Assembly: GCA_015501595.1 (NCBI GenBank)
Contig: JADNRX010000024.1
Span: 248,001 to 312,000 of the forward strand
DNA length: 64,000 nt
Direction: 5' to 3'
Source: Hymenopellis radicata
Taxonomy: Eukaryota > Basidiomycota > Agaricomycetes > Agaricales > Physalacriaceae
Below, piece by piece: positions 1 to 12,129 of the stretch. Every line of letters starts with the position of its first letter. The first letter of the stretch is position 1. The notes beneath the pieces are model-generated. The model had not been told where the DNA came from. It made no database searches and saw only the letters and a program-made list of their open reading frames with translations. Made by a program: the position numbers and the translations under genes.

Positions 1-806
1 TTCCATCCACAGTAATCTAAGTAGATGTCAGATCTATGGAAACAAATACGCGAATCGCACTGACCTGGTTATCATCATAAATCACGATGAGATTGTCAAG
101 TCGCAAGTGACCCGCGATCGAGAGAGCTTCCTGCCCGACACCTTCCTGAAGACAGCCATCGCCAGTAAAGCACCAGATCTTGTTGTCGATGATATCAAGC
201 CCCGGCTTGTTGTAGTTTGCAGCAAGGTTCTTCGATGCGATAGCCAGTCCGACGGCGTTGGCGATACCTTGTCCAAGCGGACCGGTAGTCACCTTTCCAG
301 GACGCGTGAGAGGGTATTTTTGGAATGCATGATCGTACACACCTCAACACCAGGAAACTCAATTTCCGGGTGACCCGCTGCGATTCCAAAGTTAGGATTA
401 TGGTACGTCCGGAGCTGGTCAAGTGTCCAAACATCATAACCAGTAAAGTGGAAATGGATGTATTGCAACAAGCAAGCATGGCCCGCGCTCAAGACGAATC
501 TATCACGATTGAACCTAAGTGGATGTTAGCATCTTCTCGTGGGGTATTGGACGATCGCGCACCATTCTGGGTTCTTGGGATTGTATCGCATGGCGAATCG
601 CCAAAGGGCGACACCGATGGCGGCGGCGCCCATGACGGTTCCGGGATGACCTCCCTTGTACTGTAGAACGAGAAATCTCAATATCTGCAAGTCAACATCG
701 CTCTGCAACGCACCTCTTGAGTCAAATCAGCTCCAAGACATCTGATCGTGTTGATGACCAGCTTCTCTGGGGTATCGTTAATCGACCTGTTGATAGCGGC
801 GGGCAT
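1..806 (-). CDS. Dihydroxyacetone synthase-like transketolase, 5' part (cut by window edge)
   Basis: Thiamine-diphosphate transketolase family; such enzymes move a two-carbon ketol unit between sugars, and the dihydroxyacetone synthase branch uses formaldehyde as acceptor, usually in peroxisomes. The start ATG is at 806. Exons join cleanly through introns of 53, 48, 50 and 48 nt (about 661-713, 509-556, 291-340 and 18-65). The spliced protein reads [15 protein letters not shown]..., then [29 protein letters not shown], the [14 protein letters not shown] block and the ThDP motif GDGCLQEG, followed by a conserved DN pair. The order and spacing match the N-terminal third of DHAS/transketolase. 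The remaining two thirds lie before base 1. Which substrate branch it belongs to cannot be settled from this part; the GHPE and GQGIANAVG context favours the DHAS-like group. Confidence 0.85.
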
Positions 807-1391
807 GATAGATTGAAGTGGTCATTCCCCCACTGCAGGTTGAGCGGTATAAATTCCACCGGAAAATCAAGGTTGGTCTAACGGATAAGGTCCATTCTTC
901 CGAAATTCCTTTTTCAAAATCATGATGTTGGAAATGCGAAAGGAAGGTTACAATCCCGTTTTTCCGGGCCCGGGTGTTCGTCCAAATATAGCAATTTGTC
1001 ACGGTACTTGAGGATCGCGCCGAAGCTCCGCTCGGGATTTGGCGTAATACCCACTGCTTGTCCCGCAGTTCTCAACATCCTAGACAAGACTGGGATACAC
1101 CGTGCCCTTGTAACGAGTCATATGCGAAAACTCCGGGGCATTTGAAGAAACCGTGAATGGACTAGTGCGCCTTTTTTGTTCCTTTGCTGCTTTGCTCCTC
1201 GGTTGAATTTGTCCCCGCATTTTATTACCCCCATTACCCCGCCGGGCTCATTGCCAACCCCGCGCCCCGCCATGGGGGATCTGCTCAAGTCACAGTATCT
1301 TCGGGGCCTCTGATACCGGGATCACTCACACTTATATCAGGCCTGCCTGTTTTTAACTATCTCGCAAGTCACCCTCGTCACCTGCTCAGTC
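807..1391. other. Intergenic region between divergent genes
   Basis: This 585-bp stretch separates the transketolase-like gene (-) from the SDR gene (+) and presumably holds both promoters. A C/T-rich segment lies just before the SDR start. I see no RNA gene, no repeat and no convincing ORF. Confidence 0.5.
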
Positions 1392-2464
1392 ATGTCTTCC
1401 GTTCCGAGTGCTGTAAACGGCGCGCCTACTGCTGTCGCGAGCGACTTAACGCCCACAGTTGAAGATCCTACTGTTCCTCAGTTGTTCTCGTTAAAGGGGC
1501 GAACAGCACTTGGTAAGTCTTTATCTTCTATTCGTTGATTCAGTTTGTTCACGAGCTCGGAAGTTACTGGCGGAGCACGCGGTCTCGGTATAACTCTCGC
1601 TGCAGCTTTAGTCGAGGCTGGCGCGCATGTTTACTGCTTGGACATTCTATCCGAGCCATCCGCGAAGGAATGGGCCGCGCTTATCGCCAAATCGCAGGAA
1701 CACGGTGTCACCGCTAGCTATCGCCAACTCGACATCACAAATTCTGACCTCGTCAAATCTGTCTTTGAATCTATCGCTGCTGAAGCCGTCGCTCCCATCC
1801 GTGTTCTCGTTGCCGCTGCCGGAAGTAAGCAACATTACCTTCCTTTCCTACAGACCCATCTAATTGTATCATAGTTCAACAAGAGTGCCCGGCCATCGAA
1901 TACCGCTCAGAACAAGTGAAGCGCATGATGGACGTGAACGTCGTTGGCACCTTCAACACTATACAAGCTGGCGCGATTACCATGCTCAAGCACGGTCTCG
2001 GAGGTTCCATCATAATGATCGCGTCCATGAGCGGTTCCATCGCCAACAGAGGTCTTCAATGCACTGCCTAGTACGCCACTGTCCCTCTTTGCTCTCACCC
2101 TCTGACCGCCCTGTCTTATAGCAATACCTCGAAAGCCGCTGTACAGCAAATGTGCCGCTCGGTATCGGCAGAATGGGCTGGAGAAGGCATCCGCGTGAAC
2201 ACGATCAGCCCCGGATACATCAAGACTGCGATGACTGAGATGCTTCTGGCGTCTAAGCCCGAATTGGAGGCGAGATGGGCAGATGATAATCCTCTTCAAC
2301 GCGTGTCCATGCCGTACGAGTACAAAGGCCCCATCGTGTTCCTGGCCTCGGACGCAAGCTCGTTCTGTACTGGGATGGATTTAAGGGTAGAGTGAGTACG
2401 GTTTTGGCTTGAGATTCATATCGTGCTAACACCCATTCGTAGCGGTGGGCATTGCGCTTGGTAG
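1392..2464 (+). CDS. Short-chain dehydrogenase/reductase (polyol/sugar reductase type)
   Basis: NAD(P)-dependent oxidoreductase of the classical SDR family. Exons are 1392-1512, 1564-1824, 1875-2070, 2122-2391 and 2443-2464, all with GT-AG introns of about 50 nt. After a 40-residue extension the protein shows the cofactor-binding TGGARGLG, the NVVG segment, a Ser-containing IIMIASMSGS strand, the catalytic YNTSK (YxxxK) and the SPGYIKTAMT loop. It ends in GGHCAW, where the family usually has DGG plus a short hydrophobic tail. About 300 residues is normal. The overall pattern is that of fungal NADP-dependent mannitol/sorbose/L-xylulose reductases; the exact polyol substrate is inferred, not shown. 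Confidence 0.88.
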
Positions 2465-2694
2465 ACTTCTTTCTGGGATGAATAGGCAGCATATGTAAAG
2501 CAAGAATCACTACTTATAATTATTTCGGAACGCTCATGATCACCGGTTGAACTACACTGCAGGACACAACAGCCGCGTCCAAGTAATCGCAATGCCTGCC
2601 TGGAACATGCTTCAATTTGACCCCTGTGATTTCGCGATCGACCTTCGCGTCTTCTCCTCTGCTTTCACAGTCACGTTCAACATCCTACACTTGT

Positions 2695-3261
2695 ATGCAT
2701 ATCTATACCGCGCCCGCCTTTGATAGGACGCTCCCAAAGCGCGAGACGGAACATATATCCCGGCCTGGCGCTGGTTCATTCGATCTATCCCTCGTTGTCG
2801 CCATCATTCTGTTCATCCTGTTCTCGACCATCCTATTCCTCGTGTGCTTTCTCGGACCTTGGATTCGCAAACGCAGACGCGCACAGACACCTATAACGCC
2901 CAAACCTGCTTCTCCTGCAAAGACGACGAAATCGCCTTTACCAAAGTGTATGCAGCCGCACCAACCAAGTACCGTGTCAGAGGCGGAGAAGAGTGGGCCT
3001 GGTTTTGGATTTGATGGATTGTCGGCGGCCGCGCTGGAAGAGCTGAGGATGAAGGAGGTAGAGGTGAAAGAAGAAGGGCGAGTAGGCGAAGAAAAGAAGA
3101 AGAAGGTTCATTTCGGCGAGGAGGAACACGCGTCGCGTTCGTTGCACACCGCCAAGATATCGGAAACACCGCCAGTTCTCTCTCTTCAAGATATTCCCTC
3201 TGTTCCCTCGTTTCACTTTACAGTCGATCTGTGGAAGTCGGAGGAAGGAAGGTTTAAATGA
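2695..3261 (+). CDS. Single-pass membrane protein, uncharacterised
   Basis: An intronless ORF of about 188 residues from the ATG at 2695. It has a short N-terminal part, one very hydrophobic segment around residues 29-53 (LVVAIILFILFSTILFLVCF), then a basic WIRKRRR stop-transfer sequence and a polar tail rich in Pro, Lys and Glu. This predicts an N-out/C-in bitopic membrane protein. I do not recognise a family. The same frame stays open upstream to 2617 but has no ATG there, so the ATG at 2695 is preferred. Confidence 0.6.
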   Translation: MHIYTAPAFDRTLPKRETEHISRPGAGSFDLSLVVAIILFILFSTILFLVCFLGPWIRKRRRAQTPITPKPASPAKTTKSPLPKCMQPHQPSTVSEAEKSGPGFGFDGLSAAALEELRMKEVEVKEEGRVGEEKKKKVHFGEEEHASRSLHTAKISETPPVLSLQDIPSVPSFHFTVDLWKSEEGRFK

Positions 3262-3917
3262 GGAGATGGATTCTACTCGCGATGTACAACGATGGTCATT
3301 ACTCCCTCTGCAATTGCCTCTCGGATCAAGAGCATGCCATAAACATACATAACGCCCATGGAGATAATTACCACTCGGTGAACAAGTCCTCTAACATCGC
3401 GAGAATGCTTGATCCTGCTTGATCGCAGATAGTCGAGGCGCATGTTATCATGATTATCCATCGTTCGGCGATCATTGTCAAGTCGAGCATGAGGAACTTG
3501 TCAGGTAGGCATAAATTGTCCTACTCTCTGAATCTAGAGGCAAGGGGCAGTGTTAAATGACAGTTGCTAGCGTCGCGGCTGAACTCGAGATGCTGACAGC
3601 AGGACGCGAGTTATAGAGAAGGAGACGGTAAGGAGGTTTGGTTACGTGTCGGGCAACTGTTGTATGCGGCTCCGTGCAGGTGATCTGTCGCTGTCAGAAA
3701 ATTTGAGAAGGATCACGGTTCGCCGATCTCACGGGCATGTGGCAAATTGGAAATATCATATGAACCGCTTCGTCCCTTCCCCCACAATCGAACTGCAACC
3801 CAAAACGGTACCCCCACTTTAACCTTCACCGCCGTCCCCTTCGTTTTTATCTGCGCCTTTCTCTGCGTTGCGCCACAGCGTCCTAGCTGCCATAAAAGGA
3901 AACATAGGTTCGGCATC
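3262..3917. other. Intergenic region
   Basis: About 650 bp upstream of the Zn2Cys6 gene. ORFs here are short and unlike known proteins. No tRNA or repeat was seen. Confidence 0.4.
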
Positions 3918-6774
3918 ATGGCCTCATCAGCCACAAACCACAGCCAGAATGGCATTTCTGCAGCTGGTCAACAATCGGTACCCTCGACGAGCTACTCGAC
4001 AGCGGACTCATCTGGGGCGAATCAACCTCGATTTCTGGCTTGTTTGCGGTGTCGCGCGAAAAAGGCTAAATGTGACAATGTGCAGCCCGTGTGTGGGACG
4101 TGCTCGAAAGTGAGCGCAGAATGTGTGCGGCCCAATGGGAGACGACGGAAGAGAACGCGCAAAGAGATGGAGGAGCAGAGAAAGATGATCAATTCAAACG
4201 GTCGCGCGGACGAGAGGTGCGGTATTTTCTTGCAAGTGCTCCACACTACTTAAATGACGGATGGAAAGGATTTTGACGTCCCTCAACAAATGGCCTACCC
4301 GCTCCCATTCGCGCAGAACCCTTCGCTGCATTACTCACAGGCAGCACCTATCCCACCACAGAACGGCGTTTTGATGAATGCGAAATACGAAGACACACAG
4401 ACCCAGAGTGCGACGTCCTCGCCGACCGGAACACGAGCGGCCCCATCGACGCCCAAAAATGTCGATCCCGCGCGGATGGTGGAGGCGCTCAGTCGTCCAA
4501 TGGCATATCTGGAGGGCGATCCGGGACAGAGCAAGATACTCAAAGTGCATTATGTGAGTGCAATTCTCATGTGTACGGGCCTGGCTAATGTCCACGCAGT
4601 ATCGATTTGTGCGTTACATTCCTTCTCAAACACATTGTCATTCGGCTTAAACATGGGCAGTCTGGGCGCACGGCGATACATCCTGGCTTCAATAGAATTG
4701 TGATCAAGTTGCGGAGCTCGACCACTACTTCACCAGCGTCTTCCCCGGGAACAAGAATCACTGGCACAGATGCTTGCTCTGAACCCGACTTGGAAGATAT
4801 ATCGAATTTACCTCCGGATCATTCTCTGATCGACACGTTCTTTTTCTACTTTGGACAACACTTTCCATTCTTGCGGAGAAGTAAGATTGAAGAGAGGATA
4901 CAGAGGTTTGTTTTTGCCCTCTCGCTTTATGTTTCGCTCTGAATTTTTCTACCAGCGAAACAATGTCTGCGTTTCTTCTACATGCTATGAACGCACTTGC
5001 CGTTCGGTACGTCGCGTTCCTAAGGTCTTTTGGTTATTAATAGTTCTGTTCGTAGGTTTGCACCCAATTCGAAACGAAAAGCTTCGCAGTACATATCGGC
5101 TGCATGGACTCTTGTGCCTCCTCTACTTCGTTTACCATCCATGGATGTCGTTGGCGGGTTATTATTGTTATCATGGGCAGAGTTTGGCGAGGTGAGTTCT
5201 CGTCTACGCCAAGGCGTCTCTCATAGTCCGGCCGTAGAACTCGGAAAGTGGCTTGTGGAATTTTACTGGGCTTGCTATAAGGATGGCGCTGGATCTTGGA
5301 TTGCATACGGTATGTCTTGATGCACCATTTTTTCTGCATCTAACGTTCTTTCTAGGGAGAGCTGGAGTCTGAGACCTCCGACGATGATGTCTGTGAAGGG
5401 AAGCTACTATTCTGGTGTTGCTTCTTAATGGTATGCAGCGTAGTTACGTGCCACCACTATTTATTAATGGCTTCTAGGACCGAGTATTGGCGTTTGGCAC
5501 GGGTCGCTCAGTAACGATTGCTGAAGATATTATTGAGCTTCCACTACCGACAGATAGCGACTTCGCCGATCCTCCGACGAACTTGCTAGCGCCTTTCGTT
5601 CAAGTCGTGAAGCTGTTCGCCTTGGCTGGGCGAATCGCGGATATCATGGTGTGTGATCTCAGGTGATCGCTTATCCAAGACTAACACATTTCCAGAATGG
5701 TAGCCGAGGCTGTCCAAGGACGCTAGTCACTGAGCCTGTGGTTCACAGTCCGGAAACCCTGCAGTCTCTGCAGAATCAGCTGATGAAGTTCTTGGAGCAG
5801 TTGCCTGCCGAGCTACAGTATGTACTCCGATACTCGATGTTGTGTTTGCTAATGTGCGTGACAGGTGGTCGGTGGAGAATTTCCGTGTGCAATCGGCTGT
5901 CCAGCAAGGTGTAAGTTGTTCAGGTGTTGACTGTATTCTGTCTGACGTGTCTTGTAGGGAATATTCCTCTTCCTTCACCTCTGGGCGAACGCTGTCCTGG
6001 CGCTCATCCACCATCCGAATCTTGGCAGGAATAACAGTGGGATGGAGACGCCTGTCTCTGCTAGCGTCAACCGGTCCATCAGGTTGTCGCTTATCTCTTC
6101 ACGCCAACTAGTGGACTATCTTGTCTTTGCCGATCTGTTCGATGCGGCGTCGTATTGCGCTGCGCCATTCGTCAATCAGTGTCTATTTATTGCTGGGGTA
6201 GCCTTCGTACACGACGTTCAGTCGGAGGATTTCTCGGCGGGAGTGCATTCGAATTTTATCGCCGGGCTGGTCAAGCAGAATTTGTCGGCAGTGTTAAAGG
6301 CGCTGAAGAGGATGGAGACGTATTGGAACGGGTTGGGGTATATCATCAGCGTAAGCTGTCCGCGCCTTGGACTTGTCTGGTGCTGACGTGGTGTGCAGGT
6401 CCTGGAACAGAGGGCGAGCGGGAGAGGATGGTCTAAGGTTGACTTTTCAATAACATCGGACAAGACGCCGAATTTCATCTCGCTTCCCGATGCTGGGATA
6501 CTACGACGATTGACGGGGTCAAGGCGCCGCCGTCGGATAGTAGCAGCAGCCCGAGGGAAGGCTTGGGCATGGCAGACGGTGCACCGCCGATGCAGCTTCT
6601 TGCGCCACCCGAGTCTACAAGTACGTCGGCCTCTTGTTCGTGGAGTTGTTTGCTGACGAACTGACAGACTTTTCCTTTGAATCGTTACTCTCGTCGTATC
6701 AAGTGGAAGAGGTGACTGCGTCTGCGACGGGCTTTGATTTTTCGAATATGTTTCCGGAAGGCTTTGCGTGGTAA
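3918..6774 (+). CDS. Zn2Cys6 fungal transcription factor
   Basis: Nuclear DNA-binding regulator. It starts with the ATG at 3918 after a CT-rich leader. About 40 residues in, it has the binuclear zinc cluster CLRCRAKKAKC followed by CGTC and a sixth Cys in SAEC, i.e. CX2CX6CX6CX2CX6C, then a basic RRRKRTRKE linker. After several exons comes the fungal-specific middle homology region: LIDTFFFYFGQHFPFLRR, then, across an intron at about 5191-5235, GENSESGLWNFTGLAIRMAL followed by DLGLHT, a hallmark of that domain, then WCCFLMDRVLAFGTGR. It ends ...FDFSNMFPEGFAW. At least ten short introns are needed. No target pathway can be deduced; neighbours are unrelated. Confidence 0.85.
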
Positions 6775-7360
6775 TATTAATGTTTCCTCTGTTTGCTCTG
6801 CATGTGTACCAGTCTCTCAGTCACTAATATATCTCTGTATCACGCGTATGTACATGTACTATAGTAGTTTTATTTTGCTGTTCTCCTTCGGTGTGAACTG
6901 GTTACTGTTTACAAGCGCGACGTGTTTTACCCAGGAGTTCGCTCCTAACTCTTAAGAGTACGCATGAAATCGTCTCTTGCTCTCTATCGTCCTCTCTCAA
7001 CGATATTTACTCTGTCACTGTTGGCCAATATTGCGGCTGTCATCACCTCCTTTCCTCCAAACGGAAGGCGCAAAGTTACCGCGACGCTCGTCGCGCGACA
7101 GAAAAATATACCAAGAGGAGGGCTGCTCTTGATGATTTGGCTTTGCACGCATCTGACGGCGAGCTTGGTGATTCAGACGCCACCATCGGCGTGCCAAGGA
7201 ACTTTTTGTGTCAAGATAAAATGGGTAGGCGTTGTCGATGATAGCTTTCCAATCGATGCTCTTCTTGTTATTCATTCCAAGCTTTGAAGTTTGAAGATCC
7301 AGATTCCATTGCCACTTCTCGTACGACGACGGGAAAAAGGTGAACGGGCTCTTAGCTCTC
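6775..7360. other. Intergenic region
   Basis: Between the Zn2Cys6 gene and the tRNA. A 107-residue ORF at 6964-7287 begins with a hydrophobic stretch that could be a signal peptide but continues without a recognisable domain or cysteine pattern, so it is not called. Confidence 0.35.
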
Positions 7361-7441
7361 TGACCACCGCAGAGCTCGAACCTGCAATCTCCTGATCATA
7401 AACGCTCGTAGTCAGACGCGATGCCATTTCGCCAGGCGGCC
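7361..7441 (-). tRNA. tRNA-Arg (anticodon ACG), with 9-nt intron
   Basis: Read on the minus strand from 7441. A 7-bp acceptor stem GGCCGCC/GGTGGTC (two G-U pairs), a D stem GCGA/TCGC, anticodon stem TCTGA/TCAGG and T stem GCAGG/TCTGC around TTCGAGC can all be drawn. The anticodon loop is CT-ACG-A + A, with the intron at 7397-7405 exactly between positions 37 and 38, the canonical site. The mature length is 72 nt with discriminator A. CCA is not encoded, as expected in eukaryotes. Confidence 0.88.
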
Positions 7442-8341
7442 GTGTAGTAGACGTCGACCGGTATTTCGACGCCACACTACAAATCAGCACTCGTAACGAC
7501 ATGTGATCGTGACCAAATTGCGTTTCGCGTTCGTCTCGTCGAGACTCGACTGACATCGTCGTCGAGCGATGAACGTCATCAGTGACTAGAGCGCGTCATA
7601 GAAGCGCATTTGATGATGCTTCTAGTGGGTAATTGAGCTGGTACTTCCTGTTATGGTGCGCGAGCGCGTATACAGCGCCAAACACCGTGTGGGTATATAA
7701 TGGGGCGGGGAACGACTCTTCTTCTTCATTCCCTGCTCCCATGTCCCTACGATTTTAGCTCCACCGACATTCCACGCCGTTCAGCAGCCTGCACTCCTAC
7801 CTTGTTTCCCTCTCAACAATATTATGCCATGGCCGTCATGGATGCACGAAATACTCTTTGCTACTCTTTGCGCCAAGTTTCAAGAAGCTTCATGTCGACG
7901 TTAGAAGTCATTACGTCGGGTTCACGCCATGCTTGCCGGCCGAGTCACTGCAACTTCCCGTGTGCTGTAAACCACATATGGACATTACTTCGCTGCACGC
8001 ACGCAAGTTGAGGCCGTCTTTGATTCGGTTCTGCACCAGATCAGTAAGCCAACAGTCAATGACACTTCACTTGCGCATTTGTGGTTAAAAAGCCACCAGT
8101 AAGTGGAATGACTACAAGCAATAATTGAAACTCATTTCGCCCATTGACATTGTCCACGTCCAGCAAGGCTGCCGTCGGCATTTCAAAATTCACGAATGTA
8201 ACCAAAGTGTAACACAAGGCAGCTTAATATCGTGAGGACGTCGTTCTTCAAGCTTCAAGTAGAGCTTTATATTTGCTAGTTTCCCCCAGTGCGAACTGGT
8301 TTACTATTTTCATCGTGAGAGCCACGCAATCTCCACGGTGG
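7442..8341. other. Intergenic region with a strong promoter-like segment
   Basis: A TATA-like TATATAATGG at 7693-7702 is followed by a C/T-rich tract and several ATGs (about 7740-7850), which looks like a promoter. However, the downstream frames (103 aa at 7700-8011, 76 aa at 7858-8088) resemble nothing I know. It may be a decayed or non-coding gene. Confidence 0.3.
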
Positions 8342-8350
8342 TATATAAAA
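8342..8350 (+). promoter_or_regulatory. TATA box of the CDF transporter gene
   Basis: TATATAAAA lies about 220 bp before the proposed ATG at 8569, followed by a C/T-rich stretch. The distance suggests a 5' leader of 150 nt or more. Confidence 0.4.
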
Positions 8351-8568
8351 ACCTGCGTCTTTTTAATAGCATCGTGTCCTGCACTCTCTGGTTCGAAGAC
8401 CGAGCTTGTTTTGAGGTTTAAAACGGCTGAGTAGCTACTTTCCGGGGAAACATATGTTCAGGGCGTTTTCTAGACGACCGGCTTGTGCCGGCAGCAAGCA
8501 CTGTTATCAGCATTTTCCCTCCCCTTATCCTGCCAGCAGCCACTGTCAGGCATTCGCGCTGGAGGACG

Positions 8569-10422
8569 ATGAGCAGAGCCACTGAAAGTACTCCCGAACC
8601 AGGTCCAGAGGTACGGTACATCAGCTCCCTTGATTCGGGTTGGTTTCCCGTTGTCTCGTTTCTGGTTCCGGGAAACGGCCTCCTACCTTTGCCTGGTTTT
8701 CTCGTCCTTGCTGCTTCCCATGTACTTATGCTCATAAAACCGAAGACTACGGAGCCCTCTGCGGTTGCTGCTGCGGCGAATCCTGTACGTGGTCGTCGCT
8801 ATCGGTGGTGGTGTGGGGGATCTGAAACCTAATTAGGAGCCGGCCTCCGATCGCAAGGATGTAGAACGCGCGCCAAGCTTGGTGTCGTCCACCACCACCC
8901 AGGCGAGCGATCCATTTGAGCTGCGCAAGGGAGCCAAGACTGAGGGCGAGCTGAAGGAGCTGCGGAGACGGGGGGGAGGCAGTGTGGTTGCGCGGTACCA
9001 GAGCAAGCAGAATGAGGCCAGCACCGTTCTCTCTTGTTGTGGTGCTGGCTAACAGTCTTTCGCGTTTTTCCAGTTGATTGAGTATCTGCTGAAGCCGCTC
9101 GATGAGCATGCGATGGAGGCCAAGGACGAGGAGGATGCGGCGCGGTTATTTGTGCGTGTCTTTCCCCCTGACTGTTGGCTGGGAGGGTTCACCATTTCGC
9201 AGGTAAAGCTCGCAGTATGGGCCAGCCTTATCTCCAACGTCGCCCTCTGTGTGCTGCAAAGTATGACACATCTATTTATATGATTACCACCATCTCATTC
9301 TTGCAGTGTATGCCGCCATCTCGTCGCTCTCTCTCTCGCTTCTGGCCACAGGCATCGATTCGGTGTTTGATATTGGGAGCAACATTCTCTTGTTCTGGTT
9401 ACATCGCAAGTCGTCAAATATGGATGCAAGGCGGTGGCCTGTAGGCGGAGCGAGGCTGGAAACTATAGGAAACATTGTTTATGGTACGTTTATCACACAG
9501 TGTTATGGTCTACTACTAACATGCTATTTGCAGGCTTTTTGTATGTCTGTCGTGTTCGAGGAACGCGCGAGGTTAACCGTTAGCAGAATGGGCTCCGTCA
9601 ACATGATTGTGGCTGTCGAGTCGATACGGTCCATAATCTCCAAAAAGAATGATGACCTGTCAGAGTTTCATCTTCCTTCTATCATCGCTGTCAGTGCTGC
9701 TTTGGGTATGCGAATTCTGCAGCTTTCTTATCGTTTGCTAACCCAGCATAGGCATCAAGTTCCTGTTATTCCTGTTCAGCTATCCATTTAAAAAGCACTC
9801 TAGTCAAGTCGAGGTTCTTTGGGAGGACCATCGGAACGATTTATGGATCAACAGCTTTGGTATTCTCATGTCGACTGGAGGAAGTAAGTGGAAGTGGTAT
9901 CTAGATCCACTTGGTGCGGTGTTGGTACGATAAATCCACCGCTGTCATCCTGCGTGTTCTAATGATTGACAGATCGCTCTTGGGATCATCGCGTCTTGGA
10001 CTAGGACCATCTACATGCAGTTCGGTCTTCTGGCTGGAAAGGCTGCTCCGCACGACTTTCTGCAACTGCTGGTGTACAAGGCGACGACTTTCAGCGACGA
10101 GATCGAGAAAGTGGACACCGTTCGCGCGTACCACGCAAGTCAATCTTCCTCACGCGCTATTCTGTATTAACTCGCCGGTTCTACAGAGTGGTCCCGATTA
10201 TTTCGTGGAGATTGACATTGTGATGGACGCATCAACGCCACTCTGGAAAGCACATGATGTCAGTCAGCAGCTCCAGGATAAGCTAGAAATGCTCCCCAGC
10301 GTGGAGAGAGCGTTCGTACATGTTGACCATGAAACTGTGCATGCCCCTGTATGTTTCTGGCTTCCTCTTGGGCGTGTTATACCTTACGACGCGAGCAGGA
10401 ACATCGTAGTAAACTACAATGA
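8569..10422 (+). CDS. Cation diffusion facilitator transporter, Mn/Fe type
   Basis: Proton-coupled metal exporter of an intracellular or plasma membrane. The proposed start MSRATESTPEPGPE is joined by a long (about 255 nt) intron to a cytosolic N-terminus (DPFELRKGAK..., LLKPLDEHAMEAKDEE), followed by six membrane segments. TM2 contains DSVFD and TM5 contains DHRND; DxxxD in both is the metal-site signature of manganese-type CDFs, whereas Zn types have a His. Other family blocks are KWPVGG-like RRWPVGGARLETIGNIVYGF, FHLPSIIAVSAALG, and a C-terminal cupredoxin-like cytosolic domain ending AFVHVDHETVHAPEHRSKLQ. About nine introns of 45-60 nt are needed. The first exon is the least certain. All key residues are present, so the gene looks functional. 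Confidence 0.82.
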
Positions 10423-11699
10423 TGCCTATGGATTTCAAGAATGTGTTTATGTACAACTGGGATACAAGGGGGTCATTTGTGATGATCATACTAATGTACA
10501 GCAATATTTAATGGTCTGAACTGGGACGCCACTAGCCACTCTGGCTCCACTGACATTCATTCAACCGGGTGAGTATTTTTGACGGTACGATTTTTTTTCT
10601 CATAAACCGGATCTGAGGGTGGGATTGTTTGAGTGAAGCAACACGGTCCGTGGGACGATACGTTTTTTCCAAAGATTGATTAAGACTTACTCGTATGAGT
10701 TTAGCATACACGCTGCAACTTTGCAATTGCGCCACATACTACTTACCAGAAGCAGTTACTCGTAGCTAAGTCGTGGGAGTTCCGCTCGCTTCATCGGCAT
10801 TTGCACTAGATCGCCTTGGCGTGAGGAAGACGTTACAATTTTTGAATACTCACGACAGACAGAATATTGAGGTGTGAAAGTTTCGGGGTTTGAGCACCTA
10901 GCGTGGTTCAGCCGAACCACGTATCTGCTCGGTTTGTTGGCGCGCTCAGCGGAATGGGTACGTACACGAATGGTCCCCAACTCTAGTAAGCGGTATGTGG
11001 GAACCATATCTGATGATCCGGCTCGAGGGAGTTGCTCGATGTACCGGTTTGTCGGGATGCGGGAAGGCTACAAAGCCGGTGCAACCTGGCGTGCTTCTTG
11101 TTCGTCCTCGGTATTGCAACATCTGCCGTTGACGTGAGTATCTCTGGTGGGAAGAAGTTGGGAAGAAGGCGTCCTCACTATCACGTGTACGTGTTGTTTC
11201 TCACCACCGCGATGATAGCCACACGAGCGAATATCAAAACCTTGGTGCTGCCTATCTTGCTTGAAGCTGCATTTATACCTTGGCAAATCGCCTTTCCAAT
11301 TTCTCATCCCGTTCTCGGATGGTGAAGGTGCGGCCTCGCCAAGCTTCACCTTAGGCAAAGCAATTTCATGACCATCGGAGCGAGCAGAGCGAGCGAACGA
11401 CAGAGCTGGTTGAGCGACGTCCGAACGACTGAGCGGGCGAAAGACGCGTGCATCATGATCCTACGTGAGAATAGCCGAGAGAGGTGTAATTACAGAGACG
11501 TGAACATCTTCTGGAAGCCGTTGCTGGATCACTGTACAGTCGTCACTGACCAAGCTGGACACGCCCTCACATTGGCAACTTCAGGCGCTGGTTAGTCTCT
11601 TCACCATCGCGTCTACGTACCTTTAGTCTCCCCCAGGCAGACTCAAAACGCTTGAGAACAAGCGTATATAGAACGTACCTTAGTGACAGTCTCGTCCAG
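10423..11699. other. Gene-poor region
   Basis: No ORF here resembles a known family. A short perfect hairpin CGTGGTTC-AG-C-GAACCACG lies near 10901-10921. Frames at 11032-11137 contain a hydrophobic run but no clear gene. This looks like decayed or intergenic DNA. Confidence 0.35.
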
Positions 11700-11883
11700 G
11701 AGTGGTAACATCATGGGCCTCTGAATACACTGTTGCGACTGGCGCCATTGGTTCAGCGGCTTCTAGCGCGGCGGCAGACAACGATAATGATGGCGCGGGA
11801 TAAGTGTCAACCCCATGGCAGCCTTCGCTGGTTTTGTCGCCGTTGCGGGAGGTGCACTGATCGGAGCCCTCATGACGATCTAA
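11700..11883 (+). pseudogene. Possible remnant of a GPI-anchored-type small protein
   Basis: A reading frame EYTVATGAIGSAASSAAADN runs into a stop, and a second frame begins MAAFAGFVAVAGGALIGALM and stops at 11883. A Ser/Ala-rich segment followed by a C-terminal hydrophobic helix is the layout of a GPI-anchor signal and resembles the end of the neighbouring gene at 12130-12723. The two halves are in different frames with no obvious intron, so it may be a decayed tandem paralogue. This is inferred from layout only. Confidence 0.25.
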
Positions 11884-12046
11884 GTTGACCTCTCTACCTA
11901 CTTTGATAACCTTCGGACTCGCTATTACCCATCTAATTCCGCATCACGACCACAATGTTACCCTCTCTGCTCTTGTGGAGCCGAGCGGGTCGTTAGATGC
12001 CCAGCATTATATCAAGTCAAATTATCTAGAGGCTGACTGCCAAAGC

Positions 12047-12054
12047 TATTTAAG
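12047..12054 (+). promoter_or_regulatory. TATA-like element of the secreted protein gene
   Basis: TATTTAAG lies 76 bp before the ATG at 12130 and is followed by a C/T-rich tract ending in TCAACTCGACATTCATT directly at the start, a usual fungal promoter layout. Confidence 0.4.
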
Positions 12055-12129
12055 TAGAGCCTTCACTTCGGAGCACCCAAACACATTGACCGCTTTTTCC
12101 ATCCTCTCGTTTTCAACTCGACATTCATT

